Source: JBCBSP01 sp964550935 (GTDB lineage Bacteria; Pseudomonadota; Alphaproteobacteria; Caulobacterales; Maricaulaceae). Taken from it: a stretch of DNA of 30,464 bases. Below the pieces are notes generated by a model, which saw nothing but the letters and a program-made list of their open reading frames with translations, searched no databases and had not been told where the DNA came from. Below are positions 1-7,600 of the stretch, piece after piece. The position numbers were made by a program, and so were the translations under genes. Location: the NCBI GenBank assembly GCA_964550935.1, contig CAZKBB010000030.1:1-30464 (forward strand). The letters are read 5' to 3'. How positions within the stretch are numbered: the stretch's first letter is position 1; each line of letters begins with the position of its first letter.

Positions 1-585
1 CGGCTGGTGCGCAGCGGCGCGTGGGATTTCTGGTCGCCCTCCTTCATGGTCGGCAAGCAGGTCACGGGCGCGCGGCTGGGGATCGTCGGCATGGGCCGCG
101 TGGGTCGCGCGTTCGCGCGCAAAGCGCGCGGCTTCGACATGGAGATCCACTACCACAACCGCACGCGGCTTTCCGCTGAGGCTGAGGATGGCGCCACGTT
201 TCACGCCGAGATCGACAGCCTGCTCCGGGTGTCGGACTTCCTGTCGCTGCACTGCCCGGTAACGCCGGCGACGACCGGGCTGATGGATGCGGCGAGGCTG
301 GCGCGACTGCCCGAAGGCGCGATCGTGATCAACACCGCCCGCGGCGCGCTTATCGATGAGACGGCGCTTCTGGAGGCCATCGCGAGCGGGCGGCTTTCGG
401 CGGCGGGCCTCGATTGTTTTCAGACCGAGCCGGGAGGCAACTCGGCTTTCGCCAAGCATGAGACCATTTTCATGCTCCCGCATATCGGTTCGGCGACTGT
501 CGACACGCGGGACGCGATGGGCTTTCGCGCGCTCGACAATCTCGACGCCTTCTTCGCGGGGCGTCAGCCGCGCGACGTGCTCTGA
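1..585 (+). CDS. D-isomer-specific 2-hydroxyacid dehydrogenase, 3' part (5' end off window)
   Basis: NAD(P)-dependent oxidoreductase of the D-2-hydroxyacid dehydrogenase family (glyoxylate/hydroxypyruvate reductase-like). The frame is open from the first base, and the first residues already lie mid-protein, so the start is outside the window. Counting from the GTG at base 7, the Rossmann dinucleotide motif GMGRVG is at residues 28-33. The catalytic arginine is in NTARGALIDE (R112), the glutamate in DCFQTEP (E141) and the histidine in LPHIGSAT (H159), so the visible half is complete for catalysis. The substrate cannot be decided from this half; glyoxylate or hydroxypyruvate reduction is the commonest role for this subgroup. 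It converges on the DUF2177 gene across about 30 bp. Confidence 0.9.
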   Translation, partial: RLVRSGAWDFWSPSFMVGKQVTGARLGIVGMGRVGRAFARKARGFDMEIHYHNRTRLSAEAEDGATFHAEIDSLLRVSDFLSLHCPVTPATTGLMDAARLARLPEGAIVINTARGALIDETALLEAIASGRLSAAGLDCFQTEPGGNSAFAKHETIFMLPHIGSATVDTRDAMGFRALDNLDAFFAGRQPRDVL

Positions 586-614
586 ACGCGCTGCGCGGTC
601 TGGACAGGGCGGGC

Positions 615-998
615 TCAGCCGACCAGCAGCGCCGCAGCGGCCGCCGACACGCCGGAAAGAAAGCCGCCCCAGAGCGTGTCGCTGATCACCATGCGCCACC
701 GCCAGCCCCGCAGCGTGGCCATGTTGGTCGCTTCGTAGGTTCCATAGGCTGCAAGCCCAAGCAGCAATCCATCGACAAAGGCTTGCCCGACATCGCCATT
801 CGCCGGCGCAGCAGCGAAATAAACCACCGCGATGCAATAAAGCGCGTAAAACAGACCTGCGACCTTCAAATTCGGATGCTCGACCATCAACCCGCCGACA
901 TGGCGCTGAAACATCGGCATCGCGACAAGTCGCAACCAGACGGCGTCGAGCGCCAGAAAGACCAATATCGTGCAGAGATATAGAGCGAGATATGTCAT
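615..998 (-). CDS. DUF2177 family membrane protein
   Basis: Small integral membrane protein of about 127 residues with a start at MTYLALYL. A longer reading frame begins at 1064, but its extra 22 residues are polar and unlike the family, whose members usually begin directly with the first membrane helix. Roughly four hydrophobic segments are visible. The LDAVWL motif in helix 1 and the YEATNMATLRGW stretch near the middle are characteristic of DUF2177. No function is established for the family. The gene stands alone and is transcribed away from the histidine phosphatase. No strong Shine-Dalgarno sequence is visible before the chosen start. Confidence 0.82.
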   Translation of the reverse strand: MTYLALYLCTILVFLALDAVWLRLVAMPMFQRHVGGLMVEHPNLKVAGLFYALYCIAVVYFAAAPANGDVGQAFVDGLLLGLAAYGTYEATNMATLRGWRWRMVISDTLWGGFLSGVSAAAAALLVG

Positions 999-1329
999 GG
1001 GGAGCTTGTCCTGATCGCGTTCGAGCGTTGCGCCGAGTTCCGGTTTCGTCTGTCGCAGTGACACTTGTGGCGCGAATGGCGATTGTCGACGTCGCTCTCA
1101 CGATCGAGACGGATCGCAGTCCCATCGCTTCGGACTCCGCTGTTGCGACTGAATCGAACACAATTTTCGTCTTGCGCATCAATCCGCAAAGTCGGTCACT
1201 GTCGCTTGGCGATAAGCGCCCCTTGTTGCGCTTTTCGCGCTGCCGCATGATCGCGGCGAGAACCGCTTTGCGCGCCAAACCCGATAAACGACCGACCTTG
1301 AAGCCAAGAAGAAACAGCGTGACATCGCA
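999..1329. other. Intergenic region between divergent genes, no gene seen
   Basis: About 330 bp separate the start of the DUF2177 gene from the start of the histidine phosphatase. It looks richer in A and T than the flanking genes and should contain promoters for both directions. I could not pick out a convincing -35/-10 pair. The short frames that cross it are rich in Arg, Ser and Asp, have no family resemblance and lack ribosome binding sites, so I do not call a gene. Confidence 0.5.
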
Positions 1330-1842
1330 ATGCGCCGATTGATCCTTCTCCGCCATGCGAAATCATCATGGTCCGACATCGACCTTCATGATCACGATCG
1401 CCCGCTGAGCTTGCGGGGGCGACTGGCGGCCCCGCTGATCGGCGCGTGGCTCGCGGAGCAGGGTTACACGCCCGACCATGTGATGTGCTCGTCCAGTCGA
1501 CGCACCATCGAGACATGGGCGCGCGCGCGCCTCATGCTGGCCGCACCCGACCCGGTGATCGACCCGAAACTCTATCATGCCGGCCCGGAGATTTTGTTGC
1601 ACGCCCTGCGCGCCGTGCCGGACGCCGCCGCATCCGTGATGATCGTGGGGCATCAACCCGGCATCGGCGCATTCGCGCGAAAACTCGCGAACGCGACCAC
1701 CCCGCCCGGATGCGCGCGCGCCTTTTGCAAGTTCCCTACAGCAGCTTGCGCCGTTCTCGACCTGAGCGCGCAGACATGGTCGGAAGCGGCATTCGGAAGC
1801 GCGCGTTTTCACGGCTTCGCAATTCCGCGAGAACTCGTTTGA
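1330..1842 (+). CDS. SixA-like histidine phosphatase
   Basis: A 170-residue member of the histidine phosphatase (phosphoglycerate mutase-like) superfamily, SixA branch. The catalytic motif LLRHAKSSW lies at residues 6-14, with the phosphorylated histidine in RHA. A second arginine motif (SSSRRTIET, about 54-62) and the second catalytic histidine in VGHQPG (about 113-118) are also present. SixA proteins remove phosphate from histidine phosphocarrier proteins; E. coli SixA acts on the nitrogen phosphotransferase system. The substrate here is unknown. The length matches the short family without extra domains. The start is the ATG directly before the RRLILLRHAK strand; the upstream sequence is only weakly purine-rich. 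Confidence 0.88.
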   Translation: MRRLILLRHAKSSWSDIDLHDHDRPLSLRGRLAAPLIGAWLAEQGYTPDHVMCSSSRRTIETWARARLMLAAPDPVIDPKLYHAGPEILLHALRAVPDAAASVMIVGHQPGIGAFARKLANATTPPGCARAFCKFPTAACAVLDLSAQTWSEAAFGSARFHGFAIPRELV

Positions 1843-2060
1843 GCGCGTGCTTCAGCCGCGCCCGCTGGATCGTGGAGGGAAAGCGACGCGGATCGCGCGT
1901 CAGAGCTCTGCGACGGTGTAGACCAACCGCGAAGGCGTGACTGCGTTGACGTCGATCACCACATGCTCGACGCCGAGTTGAACGCCCGCGACGGGGTCGA
2001 GGACGATCTCCTCTACGCCGTCCCCGAGGCGCGCGGCGCGAGGCGCGATCGGCGGCGCGG
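1843..2060 (-). other. Unassigned stretch with coding-like frame at the junction
   Basis: I recognise no gene here. On the minus strand a frame ending at a TGA (1900-1902) reads as an alternating hydrophobic segment (EEIVLDPVAGVQLG, then HVVIDVNAV and RLVYTVAEL) with strong G/C preference at third codon positions, as real genes in this genome show. It has no credible start codon and could be the tail of a displaced gene. The opposite strand shows a comparable codon bias, so coding direction is uncertain. The region sits between the histidine phosphatase stop and the PAS-like fragment. Confidence 0.25.
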
Positions 2061-3038
2061 ATGGCGAGAACCTATGGGCACGGCCTGCACGAATTGGTCG
2101 AAACTGTCCGGGCAGGGCAGGAGAGCGCGGGCGCAGGCCTGTGGCAATATGATCCGGCCACCGGGGAGCAGCAATGGTCGCACGCAATGCGCCGCCTGTT
2201 CGGGCGCTAAGGAAGTCGGAGTCATGCCGGGCTGGGTGTTAATTTCGAGTAACCAAAGTCCTAATGCGCCCTCGCCCGTCCAGCGAAAATCCGACCGGGT
2301 CAGCCCGCGACACCCCATGGCCCGATGGGCGCGCAAGGCCTGCTCCATCGCGGCGTCTGCGACCTCGGCCGGGATCAGGGCGGGCAGGACGTGTTCGGAA
2401 CCACCCGCGGCGTACTTCGCCTCGTAATCGTAAAATTCCAGGCGGGTCGTGATCTCGGTGACCGTCAGCGGGCGGTCGTCCATCACGGCGACCGTCAGCT
2501 CGCGGCCGGGAATGAATTTCTCGACCAGCATCTCCTCGTGCGGCCAGTCCGGATCGGCGAGCTGTCCAAGCGGCGCATTGGCGCCCTCGCGCACGATGAA
2601 CACCCCCACCGAAGAGCCTTCCGCGTTGGGCTTGACGACATAGGGCGGCTCCATGGGGTGTGCGCGCGCGATCTCCGCGCTCTTCACAAGCCGCCCGGGC
2701 GGGGTTTGCAGACCCGCAGCCTCCAGCACCGTCTTGGCGCGGGTCTTGTCCATGGCGAGCGCGGAAGCGAGCACGCCGGAATGGGTGTAGGCGAGGCCAA
2801 GATATTCCAGCACGCCCTGGATGCGGCCATCCTCGCCCCACAGACCATGCAGCGCGTTGAAGACGCAATCCGGCGCAAAGGCCTGCAGCTCGTCGATCCA
2901 GAGCGGCGATTGCGGATCGACCGCTGTGACGGTCCATCCCTGACGCGCAAGGGCGGCGGCGCAGGCCTCTCCGGACACCAGAGACACCTCACGCTCGGCC
3001 GAACGGCCGCCCAACAGCACCGCAACCTTCCGGCTCAT
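2013..3038 (-). CDS. ddl: D-alanine--D-alanine ligase, C-terminus replaced at a junction
   Basis: Cytoplasmic ATP-grasp enzyme that joins two D-alanines for the MurF step. The N-terminal VLLGGRSAEREVSL motif (residues 8-20), ATP-grasp lysine strand YVVKPNAEGSSVG (133-145), EKFIPGREL (173-181) and the magnesium and substrate motif LLEINTQPGMTPTSL (263-277) are all present. Family resemblance stops at about residue 284 (base 2187). The final ~20 residues expected for a ~305-residue Ddl are missing, and 57 unrelated residues follow before a TAG at 2013. The start overlaps the murB stop by 4 nt. The catalytic core is intact, but the lost C-terminal helix may matter. The break could be a genomic rearrangement or an assembly chimera. 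Confidence 0.85.
   Translation of the reverse strand: MSRKVAVLLGGRSAEREVSLVSGEACAAALARQGWTVTAVDPQSPLWIDELQAFAPDCVFNALHGLWGEDGRIQGVLEYLGLAYTHSGVLASALAMDKTRAKTVLEAAGLQTPPGRLVKSAEIARAHPMEPPYVVKPNAEGSSVGVFIVREGANAPLGQLADPDWPHEEMLVEKFIPGRELTVAVMDDRPLTVTEITTRLEFYDYEAKYAAGGSEHVLPALIPAEVADAAMEQALRAHRAMGCRGLTRSDFRWTGEGALGLWLLEINTQPGMTPTSLAPEQAAHCVRPLLLPGGRIILPQACARALLPCPDSFDQFVQAVPIGSRHPRRRSRLAPRASGTA
2061..2210 (+). pseudogene. PAS-domain N-terminal fragment, truncated at the ddl junction
   Basis: A 49-codon frame from ATG 2061 to TAA 2208. After a short helical leader it reads AGAGLWQYDPATGEQQWS and then MRRLFGR. This matches the usual start of a PAS sensor domain: a W-x-x-D strand, a T-G turn, WS, then an L-F-G helix end. 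A real PAS protein would continue for hundreds of residues (the rest of the fold and normally a kinase, GGDEF or similar output). Here the frame stops where antisense ddl sequence begins, so the gene has lost everything after about residue 47. The resemblance is by eye over about 25 residues, so the assignment is moderate. Confidence 0.45.
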
Positions 3039-3961
3039 GGCGTCTCTCCTTTCGACGCTTCCCCGATGCGGCGCACTTCCCAGACCATCTCGACGCCGGC
3101 CTCGCGGGCGATATCTGCGCGAACGCGCTCGACCAGCGTCTCGATATCCTGCGCCGAGGCCGTGCCGTCATTAATCAGGAAATTGGCGTGCAGCTCGGAG
3201 AAGCGCGCGCCTCCGACGCGACGGCCACGGCCCCCGACCTTGTCGACGAGCTGCCAGGCGGACAGCCCGCCGGACGCTTCGGGATCCGGGTTCTTGAAGG
3301 TCGAGCCGGAGGTCTTCTCGCGGATCGGTTGGCTTGCCTCCCGCCGGGCGCTGATTTCCTCCATCCGGGAATTGATCGCCGCGGGGTCGTCGGCTTCGCC
3401 TTCAAACACCGCCTCGGTGAAGATCCAGTCCTCCGGGGCCGCGCAACTGCGATAGCCATGGCCGAGCTCGTCCGGGCCGAGCCGCATGCGCCGTCCGGTG
3501 CGGTCCAGGGCCACCGCCGAGACGAGACGATCCCGAGTCTCCGCGCCATAACACCCCGCGTTCATGCGCAGCGCGCCGCCGATGGCGCCGGGCACGCCGA
3601 CATAGAATTCCAGCCCGGCGACCCCCGCCTTCGCCGCCGCTTTGGCGACAGACTTGTCCAGCGCGCCGGCGCCCGCGCGCACGGTCGTTCCCTCCACCTC
3701 GATCCGGCCAAGGCCGGGGCCGAGCCGGATGACGACGCCCCTGACCCCGCCGTCGCGCACAAGCGTGTTCGAGCCGGCGCCAAGAACAGTGACGGGGATG
3801 TCGGCGGGCGTCTGGGAGAGGAACAGGGCGAGGTCGGCTTCATCGGCTGGAATGAAAAGCACGTCCGCCGGGCCGCCCACGCGCAGCCAGGTGACGTCGC
3901 AAAGCGGGGCCTGCTCGATATAGCGCCCGCGCACTTCCGGGAGCCGCTCGCGCAGGGTCAC
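3035..3961 (-). CDS. murB: UDP-N-acetylenolpyruvoylglucosamine reductase
   Basis: FAD- and NADPH-dependent reductase that completes UDP-N-acetylmuramic acid in the cytoplasm. The 308-residue protein has the FAD-binding strands (VLGAGSNTLVRDGG, 59-72), the GVPGAIGGALRMNAGCYG block (122-139), and SGSTFKNP (218-225), whose S220 is the expected proton donor. The C-terminal substrate-binding region includes NFLINDGTAS, and a glutamate near the end (VWEVRRIGE) fits the second catalytic position. It overlaps murC upstream and ddl downstream by 4 nt each, so translation of the three is probably coupled. Confidence 0.97.
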   Translation of the reverse strand: MTLRERLPEVRGRYIEQAPLCDVTWLRVGGPADVLFIPADEADLALFLSQTPADIPVTVLGAGSNTLVRDGGVRGVVIRLGPGLGRIEVEGTTVRAGAGALDKSVAKAAAKAGVAGLEFYVGVPGAIGGALRMNAGCYGAETRDRLVSAVALDRTGRRMRLGPDELGHGYRSCAAPEDWIFTEAVFEGEADDPAAINSRMEEISARREASQPIREKTSGSTFKNPDPEASGGLSAWQLVDKVGGRGRRVGGARFSELHANFLINDGTASAQDIETLVERVRADIAREAGVEMVWEVRRIGEASKGETP

Positions 3962-5376
3962 AGCGCGCGCTCCAGCCGCTCGGGAAGCTCCGCCGCCCAG
4001 GCGGTGATGTCGCCCGCGCCGAGGCAGATCACCAGATCGCCGGGCCGGGCGCGGGCTGCGATATCGTCCGGCAAGCGCTCGCGGCTCGTCGGCGCGCTGT
4101 CGCGATGACCATGGGCGGCGAGGCCCGAGACGAGATGAGCCTGGTCAGCGCCCTCGATCGGGGTCTCCCCGGCGGCGTAGACGTCCGCCACCAGCACGCT
4201 GTCGGCGTCGTTGAAGCAGGTGCAGAACTCATCGAAGAGATCATGCAGGCGCGAATAGCGATGCGGCTGCACGACGGCGATCACGCGGCCGTCGCCAGCG
4301 GCCTGCCGGCAGGCCTTCAGAACCGCAGCGATCTCGACCGGGTGATGCCCGTAATCGTCGATGACCTGGACGCCCTTGGCTTCGCCCACGCGGGTGAAGC
4401 GGCGCTTGACGCCGCCGAAGCCCGCAAGCGCGGCGCGCGCGTCGGCTTCCGAACACCCCAGAGCCTCCGCGACCGCGAGCGCGGCGGCGGCGTTCTGGAC
4501 GTTGTGGTCTCCGAGCATGGGCAGGCTGAGATCGCGCCAGATCCGCGGCGCGGCGTCGTGTCCCGCCGGCGGCTGCAGGGCGAGGTCGAACACGGCGCCG
4601 CCGGGCCCGGCGCGCAGATTCGTCGCGCGCACCATGGCCTGCGGATTGAAGCCGTAGGTGATCACACGCCGGTCTTCGATGCGTGCGGCGAGCGCCTGCA
4701 CCTCCGGGTGGTCGGTGCACAGAACCGCGAAACCGTAAAAGGGCAGGTTCTCGACGAACTGGAAGAACGCCGCGCGCAAGGCGTCGAAGGAGCCGTAATG
4801 CTCCATGTGCTCAGGGTCGATATTGGTGATGATCGCGACAGCGCCGCGCAGCTTCAGGAACGAACCGTCGCTTTCGTCGGCCTCCACCACCATCCATTCG
4901 CCCTCGCCCAGCTTGGCGTTCGAGCCGTAAGCCGAGATGATCCCGCCATTGATCACGGTCGGGTCGAAGCCCGCCGCGTCCATCAGGGCGGCGACGAGCG
5001 AGGTGGTGGTGGTCTTGCCGTGCGTGCCCCCGACCGCGACGGCGTATTTCAGCCGCATCAGCTCGGCGAGCATCTCAGCGCGGCGCACCACGGGAATGCG
5101 TCTGGCGCGCGCCTCGACCAGTTCGGGATTGTCGCGCTTGACCGCGGAGGAGACGACGAGCGCGCCCGCGCCCTCCACGTTCTCCGCCCGGTGGCCGATA
5201 TGGATCACCGCGCCCTTGTCGCGCAGGCGCGCCACGTTCGCGCTGTCCTTGATGTCCGAGCCGGTCACGGCGTAGCCGAGCGTCATCATGACCTCGGCGA
5301 TGCCGCTCATGCCGATGCCGCCGATGCCGACGAAATGAACAGGTCCGACGGACCGGGCGAGATCGACGGGCGGCAT
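3958..5376 (-). CDS. murC: UDP-N-acetylmuramate--L-alanine ligase
   Basis: First amino-acid-adding Mur ligase; ATP-dependent addition of L-alanine to UDP-MurNAc in the cytoplasm. The 472-residue length is normal. The N-terminal nucleotide-sugar domain begins FVGIGGIGMSGIAE (15-28), the ATP P-loop is GGTHGKTTTT (116-125), the central domain carries NIDPEHMEHYGS, and the C-terminal domain has DDYGHHPVEIAA, all diagnostic of MurC. Its ATG directly follows the murG stop with no spacer, and its stop overlaps the murB start by 4 nt. Confidence 0.98.
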   Translation of the reverse strand: MPPVDLARSVGPVHFVGIGGIGMSGIAEVMMTLGYAVTGSDIKDSANVARLRDKGAVIHIGHRAENVEGAGALVVSSAVKRDNPELVEARARRIPVVRRAEMLAELMRLKYAVAVGGTHGKTTTTSLVAALMDAAGFDPTVINGGIISAYGSNAKLGEGEWMVVEADESDGSFLKLRGAVAIITNIDPEHMEHYGSFDALRAAFFQFVENLPFYGFAVLCTDHPEVQALAARIEDRRVITYGFNPQAMVRATNLRAGPGGAVFDLALQPPAGHDAAPRIWRDLSLPMLGDHNVQNAAAALAVAEALGCSEADARAALAGFGGVKRRFTRVGEAKGVQVIDDYGHHPVEIAAVLKACRQAAGDGRVIAVVQPHRYSRLHDLFDEFCTCFNDADSVLVADVYAAGETPIEGADQAHLVSGLAAHGHRDSAPTSRERLPDDIAARARPGDLVICLGAGDITAWAAELPERLERAL

Positions 5377-6471
5377 TCAGCGCTCCTTGGCGGCGGACTC
5401 CACAAGATCGGCGAGCGCGTCATGGGCGTCCGGCCGACCGGCCGCCCGCGCCGCGGCCGCGCGTTCGCCGAGAGACTTCCCGTCCCGGAGCAGGGTTTCA
5501 AGCCGGGCTGACAGCGCGGACGCGTCGAAAGCGTGCTCGTCGATCACGACCGCACCGCCCGGCTCGGCGAGCGCGGCGGCGTTGGCGCTTTGATGATCGT
5601 CCATCGCAATCGCCAGCGGCACGAGCACGGCGGGCCGCCCGATCGCAGCGAGCTCGGCCACGGTGGAGGCGCCGGCGCGCGCGATGACCAGATGCGCCGC
5701 GGCGTAGCGCGCGCCCATGTCGTCGAAGAAGGGCTCGCAACTCGCGCTCACCCCGGCCTCGGCGTAGATGCGCCGCGCGGCGTCGAGGCTTTCGCTTCGC
5801 GTCTGCTGGACGATCTTCAGCCGAGTGCGCAGATCCTCAGGCAGGGCGGCGACCGCTTCGGGCACGCCGACCGAGAGGATACGCGCGCCGAGACTGCCGC
5901 CGATCACGAGGAGGCGGATCTCGCCGTCGTCTTCGGGCGGCGCGTAGGGCGCCTCGCGCGCGGCGAGGACGGCGGCGCGCACGGGATTGCCGGTGACGAC
6001 ATGGGGCGCCCGCTTCGGCGCGCGGTCCAGCCGGTCGAACCCTGACGCCACCGCAGCGGCGGAACCGGCGAAGAGCCGGTTCACACGCCCCAGCACGGCG
6101 TTTTGCTCATGCAGCACGATCGGGACGCCGGCGAGCCGCGCCGCGGTGAGCGCGGGAAACGCCACATAGCCGCCGAAGCCGGCCACCACGTCGGGATCGA
6201 AGCGCTTGACCAGTCGGCGCGCCGCGCCCGTTCCGCGCGCCAGCTTAGCGAGGTTCTTCACCAGCGTGACCGGGTTCTTCACGAAGGGGGTCGCCGCCTC
6301 GATGATCTCCGGCGCCTCGCCGGGGAAGCCGCTCGCATGGCGCGAGCCGCGCGCGTCCGTGACCAGGCGCACCGTCCAGCCGCGCTCGACCAGCGCTTCG
6401 GCTGCGGCGCGCGCGGGAAACATGTGCCCGCCGGTGCCGCCGGCGACGATCAGGGCGCGCTTCTCGGTCAT
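5377..6471 (-). CDS. murG: UDP-GlcNAc:undecaprenyl-PP-MurNAc-pentapeptide GlcNAc transferase
   Basis: Peripheral inner-membrane GT-B glycosyltransferase that converts lipid I to lipid II. In its 364 residues the N-terminal glycine loop VAGGTGGHMFPA (9-20) is followed by AGFGGYVAFPAL, HEQNAVLGRVNRL, and the C-terminal donor site GASTVAELAAIGRPAVLVP with DDHQSANA. All are classic MurG motifs. It starts 7 nt after the ftsW stop and abuts murC, placing lipid II synthesis next to the septal SEDS gene. Confidence 0.98.
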   Translation of the reverse strand: MTEKRALIVAGGTGGHMFPARAAAEALVERGWTVRLVTDARGSRHASGFPGEAPEIIEAATPFVKNPVTLVKNLAKLARGTGAARRLVKRFDPDVVAGFGGYVAFPALTAARLAGVPIVLHEQNAVLGRVNRLFAGSAAAVASGFDRLDRAPKRAPHVVTGNPVRAAVLAAREAPYAPPEDDGEIRLLVIGGSLGARILSVGVPEAVAALPEDLRTRLKIVQQTRSESLDAARRIYAEAGVSASCEPFFDDMGARYAAAHLVIARAGASTVAELAAIGRPAVLVPLAIAMDDHQSANAAALAEPGGAVVIDEHAFDASALSARLETLLRDGKSLGERAAAARAAGRPDAHDALADLVESAAKER

Positions 6472-6478
6472 GGGCGCC

Positions 6479-7600
6479 TCACACGTCCCGGCGATAGGCG
6501 CCGGGTCTGCGCCGGGTCAGCGCGAGCATCAACCCGGCCGCGAACGCCAGGGCCAGCATGGACGAGCCGCCGTAGGAGACGAAGGGCAGGGTCATGCCCT
6601 TGGGCGGCAACAGGCTCAGATTAACCGCGATATTGATCAAGGCCTGTAGCCCGAACAGCATGGCGAGCCCGGCGGTGGCGAGCTGGGCGAAGTGGTCTGA
6701 CAGACGCATCGCGTTCGACCAGGCGCGCGTCAGAAGGATCGCGTAAAGCCCGATAATGGCCAGAGAGGCGACAAGGCCGAACTCCTCGGCGGCCACCGCG
6801 AAGACGAAGTCGGTGTGGGCTTCGGGAAGCAGCCGCTTCACCTCGCCCGCGCCGGGTCCGACCCCGGTGAAGCCGCCGCGCTGAATGGCCTCGATCGCGG
6901 TTTCGATCTGCAGCCGGTCGCCCGAGGAGCCGAGGAACGCTGTGATGCGCGCGCGCACGTGAGGCAGGAAGATCGCGCCGGCCGCGGCGCCCGCCGCGGC
7001 CAGCCCTGCGAGCCCGGCGGTGTAGAGCCAGGGCAAGCCTGCGGCGAACAAGAGCGCCCCGAAGAGACCCGTGAGAAGCACGGTCTGGCCGAAGTCCGGC
7101 TGGATGATCAACAGCACGGCGCCCACGAGATAGAGCACGAGCCCCGCCAGCCGGCCCGCGACCGGCGCGCCCCGACTTTCCTCCGCGAACAGCCAGGCGA
7201 GCACCACGATGAAGGCCGGCTTGAAGACCTCCGAGGGCTGGATCGAGACCGGCCCGAAACGCAGCCAGCGCGCCGCGCCGTTCACTTCAGACCCGATCAG
7301 CGGCAACAGCGCCATCACCGCCATCGACCCGACGAGCGCGGCCGCGGCGAGCCGACGCGCGCCGCGCGGGCTGAGCGTGGCGGTGAAGGCCAGGATCGCC
7401 AGCCCCGCCGCAGCGTAGGCGGCGTGCCGGTAGAGGAAATAGAAGGGGTCCGCGATGGCCAGGCGCTCGGTCGCCGCAGGGCTGGCGCCCAGAGACAGGA
7501 GAAGCCCGACGCCGATCAGAAGGACCACCGTCACCGCGATGGTGGTGTCGAGCCCGCGCCAGAGCGCCGGACCTGAGCCGCGCCGCGCCGCTGCGATCAT
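6479..7600 (-). CDS. ftsW: Septal peptidoglycan glycosyltransferase FtsW (SEDS)
   Basis: Multi-pass inner-membrane SEDS protein that polymerises lipid II at the division site together with FtsI. About ten hydrophobic segments can be traced in 373 residues. Family signatures include NGAARWLRFGPVSIQPSE in the first half, LPEAHTDFVFAVAAEE (the large-loop region with the conserved Asp) and PPKGMTLPFVSYGGSSM near the C-terminus. The start overlaps the murD stop by 4 nt. Position between murD and murG makes it FtsW rather than its paralogue RodA. Confidence 0.97.
   Translation of the reverse strand: MIAAARRGSGPALWRGLDTTIAVTVVLLIGVGLLLSLGASPAATERLAIADPFYFLYRHAAYAAAGLAILAFTATLSPRGARRLAAAALVGSMAVMALLPLIGSEVNGAARWLRFGPVSIQPSEVFKPAFIVVLAWLFAEESRGAPVAGRLAGLVLYLVGAVLLIIQPDFGQTVLLTGLFGALLFAAGLPWLYTAGLAGLAAAGAAAGAIFLPHVRARITAFLGSSGDRLQIETAIEAIQRGGFTGVGPGAGEVKRLLPEAHTDFVFAVAAEEFGLVASLAIIGLYAILLTRAWSNAMRLSDHFAQLATAGLAMLFGLQALINIAVNLSLLPPKGMTLPFVSYGGSSMLALAFAAGLMLALTRRRPGAYRRDV

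Noticed and set aside
992..1342. Short frames in both directions between the DUF2177 and phosphatase genes
   Set aside because: No ribosome binding sites, no domain resemblance and biased Arg/Ser composition; treated as intergenic.
4105..5511. Long plus-strand reading frame (468 codons) opposite murC and the murG end
   Set aside because: It is the antisense shadow of murC in GC-rich DNA. It is Arg/Gly/His-rich, has no recognisable domain, and murC motifs are complete on the other strand.
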